Assembly (NCBI GenBank): GCA_934047225.1 | Contig: OW204012.1 | Span: forward strand, 15,500,001-15,564,000 | Source: Ypsolopha sequella | Taxonomy: Eukaryota; Arthropoda; Insecta; Lepidoptera; Ypsolophidae | DNA length: 64,000 nt | Reading direction: 5' to 3' | Shown here: positions 1-9,453 of the stretch, piece by piece | How the letters are laid out: every line of letters begins with the position of its first letter | How positions within the stretch are numbered: position 1 is the stretch's first letter | Program-made: the position numbers and the translations under genes | The notes under the pieces: model-generated | What the model saw: only the letters and a program-made list of their open reading frames with translations | Told to the model about the DNA's origin: nothing | The model's database searches: none

Positions 1-3000
1 GGCGTCCTGCCGACTGAGTCAGCGCTGCTGTATCTAGTTATCCTATAGGTATAGTGTAGTTTACCTCAAGTCGATGGCGACTCCGTTGTTCAACCAGATT
101 GTGAGTCCGGCGTCCTGCCGACTGAGTCAGCGCTGCTGTATCTAGTTATCCTATAGGTATAGTGTAGTTTACCTCAAGTCGATGGCGACTCCGTTGTTCA
201 ACCAGATTGTGAGTCCGGCGTCCTGCCGACTGAGTCAGCGCTGCTGTATCTAGTTATCCTATAGGTATAGTGTAGTTTACCTCAAGTCGATGGCGACTCC
301 GTTGTTCAACCAGATTGTGAGTCCGGCGTCCTGCCGACTGAGTCAGCGCTGCTGTATCTAGTTATCCTATAGGTATAGTGTAGTTTACCTCAAGTCGATG
401 GCGACTCCGTTGTTCAACCAGATTGTGAGTCCGGCGTCCTGCCGACTGAGTCAGCGCTGCTGTATCTAGTTATCCTATAGGTATAGTGTAGTTTACCTCA
501 AGTCGATGGCGACTCCGTTGTTCAACCAGATTGTGAGTCCGGCGTCCTGCCGACTGAGTCAGCGCTGCTGTATCTAGTTATCCTATAGGTATAGTGTAGT
601 TTACCTCAAGTCGATGGCGACTCCGTTGTTCAACCAGATTGTGAGTCCGGCGTCCTGCCGACTGAGTCAGCGCTGCTGTATCTAGTTATCCTATAGGTAT
701 AGTGTAGTTTACCTCAAGTCGATGGCGACTCCGTTGTTCAACCAGATTGTGAGTCCGGCGTCCTGCCGACTGAGTCAGCGCTGCTGTATCTAGTTATCCT
801 ATAGGTATAGTGTAGTTTACCTCAAGTCGATGGCGACTCCGTTGTTCAACCAGATTGTGAGTCCGGCGTCCTGCCGACTGAGTCAGCGCTGCTGTATCTA
901 GTTATCCTATAGGTATAGTGTAGTTTACCTCAAGTCGATGGCGACTCCGTTGTTCAACCAGATTGTGAGTCCGGCGTCCTGCCGACTGAGTCAGCGCTGC
1001 TGTATCTAGTTATCCTATAGGTATAGTGTAGTTTACCTCAAGTCGATGGCGACTCCGTTGTTCAACCAGATTGTGAGTCCGGCGTCCTGCCGACTGAGTC
1101 AGCGCTGCTGTATCTAGTTATCCTATAGGTATAGTGTAGTTTACCTCAAGTCGATGGCGACTCCGTTGTTCAACCAGATTGTGAGTCCGGCGTCCTGCCG
1201 ACTGAGTCAGCGCTGCTGTATCTAGTTATCCTATAGGTATAGTGTAGTTTACCTCAAGTCGATGGCGACTCCGTTGTTCAACCAGATTGTGAGTCCGGCG
1301 TCCTGCCGACTGAGTCAGCGCTGCTGTATCTAGTTATCCTATAGGTATAGTGTAGTTTACCTCAAGTCGATGGCGACTCCGTTGTTCAACCAGATTGTGA
1401 GTCCGGCGTCCTGCCGACTGAGTCAGCGCTGCTGTATCTAGTTATCCTATAGGTATAGTGTAGTTTACCTCAAGTCGATGGCGACTCCGTTGTTCAACCA
1501 GATTGTGAGTCCGGCGTCCTGCCGACTGAGTCAGCGCTGCTGTATCTAGTTATCCTATAGGTATAGTGTAGTTTACCTCAAGTCGATGGCGACTCCGTTG
1601 TTCAACCAGATTGTGAGTCCGGCGTCCTGCCGACTGAGTCAGCGCTGCTGTATCTAGTTATCCTATAGGTATAGTGTAGTTTACCTCAAGTCGATGGCGA
1701 CTCCGTTGTTCAACCAGATTGTGAGTCCGGCGTCCTGCCGACTGAGTCAGCGCTGCTGTATCTAGTTATCCTATAGGTATAGTGTAGTTTACCTCAAGTC
1801 GATGGCGACTCCGTTGTTCAACCAGATTGTGAGTCCGGCGTCCTGCCGACTGAGTCAGCGCTGCTGTATCTAGTTATCCTATAGGTATAGTGTAGTTTAC
1901 CTCAAGTCGATGGCGACTCCGTTGTTCAACCAGATTGTGAGTCCGGCGTCCTGCCGACTGAGTCAGCGCTGCTGTATCTAGTTATCCTATAGGTATAGTG
2001 TAGTTTACCTCAAGTCGATGGCGACTCCGTTGTTCAACCAGATTGTGAGTCCGGCGTCCTGCCGACTGAGTCAGCGCTGCTGTATCTAGTTATCCTATAG
2101 GTATAGTGTAGTTTACCTCAAGTCGATGGCGACTCCGTTGTTCAACCAGATTGTGAGTCCGGCGTCCTGCCGACTGAGTCAGCGCTGCTGTATCTAGTTA
2201 TCCTATAGGTATAGTGTAGTTTACCTCAAGTCGATGGCGACTCCGTTGTTCAACCAGATTGTGAGTCCGGCGTCCTGCCGACTGAGTCAGCGCTGCTGTA
2301 TCTAGTTATCCTATAGGTATAGTGTAGTTTACCTCAAGTCGATGGCGACTCCGTTGTTCAACCAGATTGTGAGTCCGGCGTCCTGCCGACTGAGTCAGCG
2401 CTGCTGTATCTAGTTATCCTATAGGTATAGTGTAGTTTACCTCAAGTCGATGGCGACTCCGTTGTTCAACCAGATTGTGAGTCCGGCGTCCTGCCGACTG
2501 AGTCAGCGCTGCTGTATCTAGTTATCCTATAGGTATAGTGTAGTTTACCTCAAGTCGATGGCGACTCCGTTGTTCAACCAGATTGTGAGTCCGGCGTCCT
2601 GCCGACTGAGTCAGCGCTGCTGTATCTAGTTATCCTATAGGTATAGTGTAGTTTACCTCAAGTCGATGGCGACTCCGTTGTTCAACCAGATTGTGAGTCC
2701 GGCGTCCTGCCGACTGAGTCAGCGCTGCTGTATCTAGTTATCCTATAGGTATAGTGTAGTTTACCTCAAGTCGATGGCGACTCCGTTGTTCAACCAGATT
2801 GTGAGTCCGGCGTCCTGCCGACTGAGTCAGCGCTGCTGTATCTAGTTATCCTATAGGTATAGTGTAGTTTACCTCAAGTCGATGGCGACTCCGTTGTTCA
2901 ACCAGATTGTGAGTCCGGCGTCCTGCCGACTGAGTCAGCGCTGCTGTATCTAGTTATCCTATAGGTATAGTGTAGTTTACCTCAAGTCGATGGCGACTCC

Positions 3001-3015
3001 GTTGTTCAACCAGAT
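1..3015 (-). repeat. 108-bp satellite built from an exon end plus its 5' splice site
   Basis: About 27.9 head-to-tail copies of a 108-bp unit. The 540-bp (5-unit) line phase repeats exactly, and I saw no mismatch between copies. The array runs off the left edge. Read on the minus strand, each unit is the last 35 bases of the Ig3 exon (unique copy 2981-3015), then GTAAAC as 5' splice site, then 73 bases of intron. Donors therefore recur at 64 + 108n, 28 times. Although 108 is divisible by 3, each unit has stops in all frames, including TAA right after the donor in the coding frame, so it cannot be read through. Perfect identity means recent expansion, strong homogenisation, or an assembly effect. 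Confidence 0.97.
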
Positions 3016-3068
3016 CATCTCCGGTTTGGGGTTGCCAACCGCCGCGCAGTCGAACGTCACCGATGCAC
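2981..3068 (-). CDS. fra: fra exon: Ig3 B-C strands
   Basis: 88-bp exon. The acceptor CAG is at 3071-3069 and the donor GTAAAC follows 2981. It enters in phase 1 (completing a Gly codon with the previous exon) and leaves in phase 2. It encodes GASVTFDCAAVGNPKPEM followed by IWLNNGVAIDL, a canonical Ig fold core with 11 residues between Cys and Trp, close to Ig3 of DCC. The last 35 bases (2981-3015) belong to the 108-bp satellite unit and the first 53 are unique. The nearest of the 28 donor copies is therefore the natural one, but 27 identical decoys follow in the intron. Confidence 0.88.
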
Positions 3069-4099
3069 CTGAAACGTTCAATTATTTTATATAAAAATGA
3101 TAATATTAAAAAAACAATAATCAAGACAGCTTGAGACGAGCTGTTGGGCGGTAGCGACCCCACGGACCCGAACGTGCTCCCGGGGGAAGGCCCTGTTCCT
3201 CATCTTCGGCTTGCCTTTGTTGGCTGGCCGGAGTGAACAATGACGAGGGACAGATTCCCATCTCTGGCTTGCCATGGGAAGCTGGTCAGAGTAGAGTAGC
3301 AAGAGCTATATGCTCGAAGTTTGGATGTGAAACGTAAGTGGCGAGTGGGCACGTGATGCTGGACCCTCAGGGAGCAAGTGATCGTTGTTTAAAGTCCAGT
3401 GACACCTCTCCACCCTTTAGCCTCTTGTTCCAAATGTCCTTGTATCTTGTGCGAGCGACCGTTTGAGTGGCTCATTTTATTGAGTTGGCGTGTCTCCGCC
3501 TGCCTATTTTTCCGTGTTATTAACATAGGTCGGGTAGTTCCTTCCATAGTCCCAGATATCCAGTCCACTAGCACCTCAACCCTGGTTTATACCTCAACCC
3601 TCAACCAATAGTCTGGTTTCCTTTGTTTTCATTCATTACAATTAGTCCTACAATGAACGGGAGTTGTCATTGGGTGCACTACTACAGTGCGTACAGGGAT
3701 AATCGTCGGTTGGTGTTACATCACATTTGAATTAAATTGTCTGAAGGGCCTCTATGTGTTGGCTTCGGTCCTACGCACGCCTCCAAAGGTGCGGGACTAC
3801 ATGTCATAATCCCGAGATATGATAAATATATAGAGAATAACAATAATTCAACAGATCTAAATCATAAGTTCCATGAGGAACATGCATGACTAATTACGTC
3901 ATTCACATCACGTCAACGATGGACGGTGAGGTTAATAATCTTTCTACTTTCAACTATGCTAATATTAAATAAACAGTCTTGTTGCTTGTATCAAGTTGTG
4001 AGTAATGTGTAAAGTTGGATAATTTGGTTTACACTGTGCATGTGTTTTGGCTTCTAACAATTTATACCCGTATATACCCATCGAAAAGTGTTTGCGTGG
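3069..4099 (-). other. fra intron, no recognised gene
   Basis: Intron between the linker-exon array and the Ig3 exon. It contains stretches that look like degraded interspersed repeats (about 3170-3300 and 3400-3610), and short open frames of up to 71 codons with no protein features I recognise. No splice-bounded coding exon was seen. Confidence 0.5.
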
Positions 4100-4175
4100 T
4101 GAGTGGCTGCGGCGTGGCGAGACCTCGGCGGTACCAACTTCCGTGCTCACGCGCAGCTCCGTCGGCTCGCTCGTG
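4100..4175 (-). pseudogene. Degenerate seventh copy of the fra linker exon
   Basis: Most gene-downstream unit. It retains the acceptor (CAG at 4178-4176) and the first half of the exon, but it has internal deletions relative to the 101-bp consensus, which shift the frame, and it lacks the normal donor. It looks like an eroded edge of the array. If its acceptor were used, the product would leave the normal frame. Confidence 0.8.
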
Positions 4176-4194
4176 CTGCGACAATGTACGTTAC

Positions 4195-4295
4195 CTTCAA
4201 TGACAGTGAGTGGCTGCGGCGTGGCGATGAATCTCGGCGGTATCTTCGTACTGCCAACCTCCGTGCTCACGCGCAGCTCCGTCGGCTCGCTCGTG
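4195..4295 (-). CDS. fra: fra linker exon, last full copy
   Basis: 101-bp exon, entered in phase 2 and left in phase 1. It encodes the Ig2-Ig3 linker and the first Ig3 strand (TSEPTELRVSTEVG then PPRFIATPQPLTVIEG). This copy reads STK instead of STE before the IPPRF motif. Its donor GTAACG is the final functional-looking donor before the Ig3 exon acceptor at 3069, about 1.1 kb away. Joined to 2981-3068, the frame gives VIEG-ASVTF, matching the Ig3 start of DCC/neogenin. Confidence 0.85.
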
Positions 4296-4794
4296 CTGCG
4301 ACAATGTACGTAACCTTCAATGACAGTGAGTGGCTGCGGCGTGGCGATGAATCTCGGCGGTATCTCCGTACTGCCAACCTCCGTGCTCACGCGCAGCTCC
4401 GTCGGCTCGCTCGTGCTGCGACAATGTACGTAACCTTCAATGACAGTGAGTGGCTGCGGCGTGGCGATGAATCTCGGCGGTATCTCCGTACTGCCAACCT
4501 CCGTGCTCACGCGCAGCTCCGTCGGCTCGCTCGTGCTGCGACAATGTACGTAACCTTCAATGACAGTGAGTGGCTGCGGCGTGGCGATGAATCTCGGCGG
4601 TATCTCCGTACTGCCAACCTCCGTGCTCACGCGCAGCTCCGTCGGCTCGCTCGTGCTGCGACAATGTACGTAACCTTCAATGACAGTGAGTGGCTGCGGC
4701 GTGGCGATGAATCTCGGCGGTATCTCCGTACTGCCAACCTCCGTGCTCACGCGCAGCTCCGTCGGCTCGCTCGTGCTGCGACAATGTACGTTAC

Positions 4795-4895
4795 CTTCAA
4801 TGACAGTGAGTGGCTGCGGCGTGGCGATGAACCTCGGCGGTATCTCCGTACTGCCAACCTCCGTGCTCACGCGCAGCTCCGTCGGCTCGCTCGTG
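4795..4895 (-). CDS. fra: fra linker exon, first copy of six
   Basis: First copy met by the transcript after the 6357-6514 exon. Its acceptor is at 4898-4896 (CAG), the donor is GTAACG, and upstream intron sequence flanks only this copy. The phase-2 entry joins AT at the end of the previous exon to C here, giving Ile. The introns between successive copies would be only 19 nt, below any known spliceable length. The array is therefore either skipped to one copy, or spliced as one long exon from an early acceptor to a late donor. Confidence 0.85.
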
Positions 4896-5029
4896 CTGCG
4901 ACAACGTACATTATTAGAGCAACTAGTTACATACATGGTTGAAAAATAAAACGTATCACTTAGGCAGCATCAGTAATAATATCCAAATAGTACGGACTGT
5001 CATATAGAATAATAATACTGAATTTAAAT

Positions 5030-5345
5030 CTATCAGTGTGGTTCGTACACTGCTGGACATAGGCCTTTCCAAGATTTCTCCACTCTTGGCGGTCCTCTTG
5101 TAAGAAATGTCCATACTCACACACGCTGGGCAGGCGGGTTGGTGAGCGCGGTGCCGAAACACTCGCACCCGTGACGCCGTTGCCCGTCACCAGTCTGTTT
5201 TATATAAGGGCCGACAATTGAGGATCGATATAACTCCATCAATCGGTCCCAGGCATGGTGGGCCACCTCGTTGTGCCTGTTTGAGAGCTCTTACTCTTCC
5301 CCAAATAACTTCGGGGGGGGGGGGGGGTCTGCGAGTAAGATGGTG
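5030..5345 (-). repeat. Interspersed repeat B, copy 1
   Basis: About 310 bp similar over its length to 32960-33290. Shared words include CTGCTGGACATA near the left end, a CACACACGCTGGGCAGGCGGG block and a GGTCCCAGGCATGGTGG block. It lies in the fra intron between the 6357-6514 exon and the linker array. It contains a 15-G run at 5313-5327 where the sister copy has only a short G run. The class is unassigned; I know this text as a common lepidopteran repeat. Confidence 0.8.
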
Positions 5346-5495
5346 GGATAACATAAATAAATAAATTACTAGTATTTAATGAATTCTCAACTATTTATTA
5401 ATCAGATATCAATAATTCCCCATCATTATCATATTTTAAATAATTCAATTGGTAGATTTAAATGAGATTTACACAAATACTTGTTTTTCGGCAAA
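5346..5495. other. AT-rich intronic DNA
   Basis: Short AT-rich stretch between two interspersed repeats. No feature seen. Confidence 0.4.
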
Positions 5496-5790
5496 GATTT
5501 CAAAAGTTTAGATGAGCCCTGACACCTAAAATCTATGGCATTGTTTTTGAATATGTGCGTTAACATAATGCCGACGCGCGCACACTTATGAGTGCGCAAT
5601 CTGTCTACCTACGGTCAGAAAACTGATCAGACTACTAAAGTTGTTAAAATGATTGACTTTAAGTGCATTTAAGGCGTCCAACTATTACTGTGTTCAGATG
5701 AGCACTGATTCCAAACGTGCGAGCGTCGCCCATTTAAAGGTTTTTTTTGGTGGCACATTTTGGTGCTGTCATAGTACGGTAAGGGCATAT
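5496..5790 (+). repeat. Interspersed repeat C, copy 1
   Basis: About 280 bp matching 47735-47997 in the same orientation. Landmarks are TTTAGATGAGCC at the left, GCCGACGCGCGCAC in the middle, and a CTGATCAGACTACTAAAG block. Divergence is visible but low. It holds no convincing protein, and its class is unknown. Confidence 0.8.
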
Positions 5791-5855
5791 CTTTCCTTTT
5801 TTAAAACTTTGCTTTTCAGCAAATATTTAACACACTGTTGAAAGTATGAATAAGA

Positions 5856-6316
5856 CTTGCCTACAGTGGCGTATTTTAAGATTTGACGCCCAGGGCAGAG
5901 AATATCAAGTATTCCCTGGGCCTGTAAAGTTTGTCGCCCCATAAATTAACGAGCAAAAAGCAAACATATTCCAGTTATAAAATAAAATCCAGCAGTGTGT
6001 TGATGTGGGCTGTGATGATAATGAACGAAAAAGTGGAAAAAACTAAAAATACCTAACAAACAAATAAACACCATTTATTAAATATTTACATATTTGCCGA
6101 TGGACAATTTTTTAATGACAGTATAAAGTCAAAAAGCAATATAAATCAAAAGATAGATTTTACCTTGGACGAATAAACCACATAGGTACCTAACGATTGA
6201 TAAATGAAAGGCGCCCAAAGCTGAGCGCGAGGTGCAGCTTGCGCCGCCCCTCGCAGCCTGCCGCCCCCGGGCCATGGCCCTTTTGGCCCTACGGTAAATA
6301 CGCCACTGCTTGCCTA
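5856..6316. mobile_element. hAT-type MITE with 8-bp duplication
   Basis: Element 5864-6308 (445 bp), bounded by CAGTGGCGTATTTTA and its inverse TAAATACGCCACTG. It is flanked by an exact 8-bp target duplication CTTGCCTA (5856-5863 and 6309-6316), diagnostic of hAT insertion. No transposase is present. It lies in a fra intron 48 bp beyond the exon end at 6357. Confidence 0.93.
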
Positions 6317-6356
6317 CGATTGTCCTCTCCTCAATGTTGTATTCAAATAAACTTAC

Positions 6357-6514
6357 ATATGCTCAGTGTCGGGAGCGTGGGTCAACCTGACCCGGCACGC
6401 GTAGTTGGCCGCGTCGTGGGGTCGCGCAGGGTCCAACTCTAGCGCACCGCTCGGGGTCAATGATACCCGCACGCCTTCCATCCTGAGCGGCGACCCGTTT
6501 TTTAGCCATGTCAC
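6357..6514 (-). CDS. fra: fra exon: Ig2 second half
   Basis: 158-bp exon with acceptor TTTCAG at 6520-6515 and strong donor GTAAGT at 6356-6351. It enters in phase 0 and leaves in phase 2. It encodes VTWLKNGSPL, then LTPSGALELDPARP, then DAANYACRVRL, that is, the C strand Trp and the D/AxYxC motif of an Ig domain, equivalent to the PSGALQI and YRC segment of DCC Ig2. The hAT MITE inserted just downstream in the intron leaves the donor intact. Confidence 0.9.
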
Positions 6515-6562
6515 CTGAAAGTTTCGGTTGTTTTGCTAAATTAATTGGGATATTAAAGTTTT

Positions 6563-7230
6563 TATGCCTCTGTGGTCTAGTGCAGGGGTCTCCAAACTTT
6601 TTAGCCTAAGGGCCACACTGATTCCCCCACTAAGTCCCAAGGGCCATGTTTGACGTGCAAATTTTCGTATTGGTACTAGCTGGTCAGTGAGATATCTTTT
6701 GTGCAGGGCACAGGACAGTACTCCGCTCCGTTCGCAATTTCGGTTGGTACTTCGGGCGAGTGTCATTAAAAACATTGCGACGGAGTTAGACGAAGCGTGT
6801 TCTGTGCACTTTGAAATAAATAACATTAATAAAATAACGCTACTTTTAGACAAATACGCATGATGACCTTTCTATTAATATCGGTTGTGAGTTTTGATAA
6901 ATCATAAATAGTAAATAGCATTACGTTATTATTATAAGTTTGTGAATTTTAAATAAACTATAGCGGGCTAGAAACAGGGCTAGTCCGGCCAGCGAGCGCG
7001 GGCCGGATTGGTGGTGCTCGCGGGCCGGTTTTGGACCGCGGGCCGTGGTTTGGAGACCATGGGTCTAGTGGTTCGACCGTTTCCGCGGGTTCAAATCCCG
7101 TAGGGACACATTCGTGTTCGGCCTGCGTGCTTCGGGAGACACGGTCCATATTTTTGCCCGAACTACGGCGATAGTACCCCACACCGCCCATGATATTGGC
7201 ACGTGATAAACATCGGTGAAACGTAGGTAT
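6563..7230 (+). mobile_element. tRNA-derived SINE, interrupted
   Basis: The head resembles a tRNA. The A-box area GTGGTCTAGTGGTTCG is split by the hAT MITE at 6583-7062, and the B box GGTTCAAATCC lies at 7089-7099. The body continues to roughly 7230. The 3' limit is uncertain. It sits in the fra intron between the two Ig2 exons. Confidence 0.7.
6575..7070. mobile_element. hAT-type MITE inserted in the SINE A box
   Basis: Element 6583-7062 (480 bp). The ends CAGGGGTCTCCAAAC and GTTTGGAGACC are inverted, and it is flanked by the exact 8-bp duplication GTCTAGTG (6575-6582 and 7063-7070). It has no coding capacity. The duplicated bases are the SINE A-box core, so the insertion order is clear: SINE first, hAT second. 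Confidence 0.92.
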
Positions 7231-7565
7231 ACGAGTTTTGACTTTGACTTGTCTATCATACCTGGAAGCAGCTTTGACACCTGCAATTTATGTCGTAATG
7301 ATCTATAGAAGTTGCACGAAACCAAAATCAGTTTAACGACGACTTTAAATTCATGCTGTCACTTTCTTTTTCATACGAAACTTAAGGGAAAACATGAATT
7401 AAAAGTCTTTGTTTCGTGCATCTGAGGGGTTCATAGACCACAATAACTAAATGGTTATGTGGTAATTTACCACACCCATCGTACCTGCGAGTCAGCGGGA
7501 TAGATCGGTAGATCTATTTACGTACTGTCGAATTATAACTGGACTACTCAACAATATCTACTTAC

Positions 7566-7750
7566 ATTGACATAAACAGTAGGCGGGTTGTTCTGACTTC
7601 TAGTGCTCCCGTACACCCGTCTGTCCGGCGGTCCTGCTGAGTCCACTCTGACCGCTATCCTGGGCCCGGTGCGGAGTGGACAGGGCAGCAGGACTGGTGA
7701 TCCGGCCGTCGCGAGGATGCTGCGAAGTCCGGGGGCGAAGGTTGGCAGCT
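7566..7750 (-). CDS. fra: fra exon: Ig2 first half with extra segment
   Basis: 185-bp exon. The acceptor CTCACAG ends at 7751, with a pyrimidine-rich tract before it. The donor GTAAGT begins at 7565. It enters in phase 1 and leaves in phase 0. It encodes ELPTFAPGLRSILATAGS and VLLPCPL, the A-B strands of Ig2 (compare LPRFLSQ...VLLKCEV in DCC). Forty residues separate the Cys from the Trp in the next exon, against about 13 usual, so some 27 residues (7593-7680) are extra. A weaker alternative donor GTTTAT, 12 nt upstream, would give PPT-VTWLKNG, but it does not remove the main extra block. Confidence 0.85.
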
Positions 7751-8051
7751 CTGTGAGGTAGAGAAGTTGGTGAAACACAAAAATTCTACAAGTCTTTTGT
7801 CTTGGAAACTCGGGAGTTCACAGGGCTTCTTGTGATAGCATTTGGTGATTAGTTAGAAAGAGATGAACCAATGAATAAGATAGAAATATTTCACTTAACC
7901 TCCTGGTTACGTAAGAAGCAGCACGACGGAGGTAGGCAGCAGAATGTTGGCAATTCCCATCTAGCCTATCTAATTTTGGACGAATCGCGTCAATAAAGCC
8001 GCACCTGATGATGCCACCGTAATGGGGTTGAGTTCTGAAACCATGACTTAC
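7751..8051 (-). other. fra intron
   Basis: 301-bp intron with consensus borders GTAAGT and CTCACAG. No other feature. Confidence 0.8.
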
Positions 8052-8182
8052 CAGCTAAGAAGACATGAGCAGTCCGCGACACGATGGTGCCCACTCCCTC
8101 CACTGTCGCTACACACTGGTACTGCCCCGCCAGTACAACCGACATACGTTCTAGCGACAGAGACCCGTTCAGCTGCTGCTTT
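8052..8182 (-). CDS. fra: fra exon: Ig1 second half
   Basis: 131-bp exon with acceptor TTTCTAG before 8182 and donor GTAAGT after 8052. It enters in phase 2 and leaves in phase 1. It encodes KQQLNGSLSLERM, then AGQYQCVATVEGVGTIVSRT and the AHVFLAG end. These are the most diagnostic residues in the window: the KQQL-NGSL and QCVATVE-GTI-SRTA signature is shared with neogenin and DCC Ig1. Confidence 0.95.
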
Positions 8183-9029
8183 CTAGAAACAAAAAGTAGA
8201 AAGCATTAAGAGTAACACATGTTGCTAGCAGTGATCTCATAGTTCCTTACGAGATGACAACAGTCCTCAGACTTATGATAAATAAACTATCTTATAATCA
8301 TTATTTGGAGTTTATATATATAAATATAAAATAGGCCCGGCATCAGCCACAATAGACCCAGGATATGGCCCGAAATATATTCACACATTCATTTCATTTT
8401 ATTTTATTAGGTATATACATAAACTACATTTGAAGACTAATTTACAACCAGTACGTCTGTTATGAATAAAATGTATATTTTTAGAACGCATCTGTCGAGT
8501 GTTCGGTTAACGATTTTGTTTTTTGTGTGTGGTAACACTGCGCTCTCTTGCTTGGACGCCATTCCGATGATCGGAAGTGTTTCTCTCCATATTTGTAAAA
8601 TTAATAATAAATAAGTAAAGAATTGATGTGGACATCTTAAAAAACACTATTCAGTCAAGGTCTGACAATATTTTGGCGTGAAGGCCACCTTTAGTATATT
8701 TCCTGTGTGTGTGAAATAACCTATGTACACGCGGTCTGCAACAAGTGCAGATCTTTGTCACGTTAATATTTCTTCTGGGTTTGGATGCATCCAGGTGTAG
8801 GTGGGTGTGTTTAGATTCGTCGTGGAAGGTGATCAACGTGTCACGGCACCGGCACGCCTTGGAGTCCACGTGCAGAGGGAATTCGTGAGAAGACTGACTG
8901 ATGACATCATCAAGTACTTTTCTGGTAGGAAATACTGTACCTTATTTTGTAGAATATAAGCGGATTGAATCTACATGGACGTAGATCTGGGACAGCTTAT
9001 GGGCCCCTGTTCCAGCTGCTAATATCCAC
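8183..9029 (-). other. fra intron, upstream part
   Basis: First part of the 1.6-kb intron between the two Ig1 exons. It contains AT-rich sequence and a 72-codon Cys/His-rich open frame (8651-8869, minus) that I do not recognise and that lacks splice borders. No supported gene. Confidence 0.4.
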
Positions 9030-9453
9030 CTTTTATCAAACAACGTCCTTCCAGTGATGACGTACGGTGCTGGCCAAACCAAAGGCTTAATCCGCCGATT
9101 TAAGGTCGCTCAACGAGATATGGAGCGGGCTATGCTTGGGATATCTCTGATGGATAAAATCCGAAACGAAGATATCCGGCAGAGATCGAAGGTGACCGAC
9201 ATCGCCTGCCGAATCAGTAAGTTGAAGTGGCAGTGAACTGGCCATATTTGTCGCCGACGTGATAGCCGTTGGAGCCGTAAGGCATTGGAATGGAGACCGC
9301 GTACAGCAAAGCGCAGCGTAGGCCGCCCTCGTGCCCGCTGGACTGACAATCTGAAGGACGTTGCGGGTGGCGGCTGGATGAGGATGACTGAGAACCGCCA
9401 AGAGTGGCGTGATATGTGGGAGGCCTATGTCCAGAAGTGGACGAATACGGGCT
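9030..9453 (+). mobile_element. RTE-clade LINE, 3' end of ORF2
   Basis: Encodes the C-terminal end of an RTE-type endonuclease/reverse transcriptase: LPVMTYGA, VAQRDMERAMLGISL, RQRSKVTDIA, then CRRRDSRW, RSVGRPRARWTDNLKDVAGG and EAYVQKWTNTG at the stop. There is an in-frame TGA at 9234 within an otherwise open frame. It is a 5'-truncated, dead copy in a fra intron, antisense to the gene. A close relative is at 49224-49447. Confidence 0.88.

Larger units (their letters stand above)
4100..4900 (-). repeat. 120-bp tandem array of a complete fra exon
   Basis: Six full units and one degenerate unit of 120 bp. Each full unit is a 101-bp exon plus 19 bp of residual intron that supplies both the donor (GTAACG or GTTACG) and the next acceptor (TGTCGCAG). 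Exon copies lie at 4795-4895, 4675-4775, 4555-4655, 4435-4535, 4315-4415 and 4195-4295. The first and last copies in gene order have donor GTAACG; the four internal ones have GTTACG, as expected if the middle units were amplified from one another. The last full copy also has a Glu-to-Lys change. The unit is 40 codons and open in the coding frame, so an uninterrupted 323-codon frame spans the array. Confidence 0.95.

Noticed and set aside
1..3015. CRISPR-like array
   Set aside because: Units are contiguous with no spacers, 108 bp long, and the DNA is eukaryotic.
4896..4914. Mutually exclusive exons as in Dscam
   Set aside because: The copies are nearly identical and lack separate introns, so they offer almost no sequence choice; tandem amplification is the better description.
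3965..4936. 323-codon repetitive open frame on the minus strand as a separate gene
   Set aside because: It is the fra exon array read through its 19-bp residual introns; the ends have no gene features.
4103..4942. 279-codon repetitive frame on the plus strand
   Set aside because: Antisense shadow of the 120-bp exon array.
8651..8869. 72-codon Cys/His-rich frame as an extra fra or growth-factor exon
   Set aside because: No acceptor or donor in the right places and no family match that I can defend.
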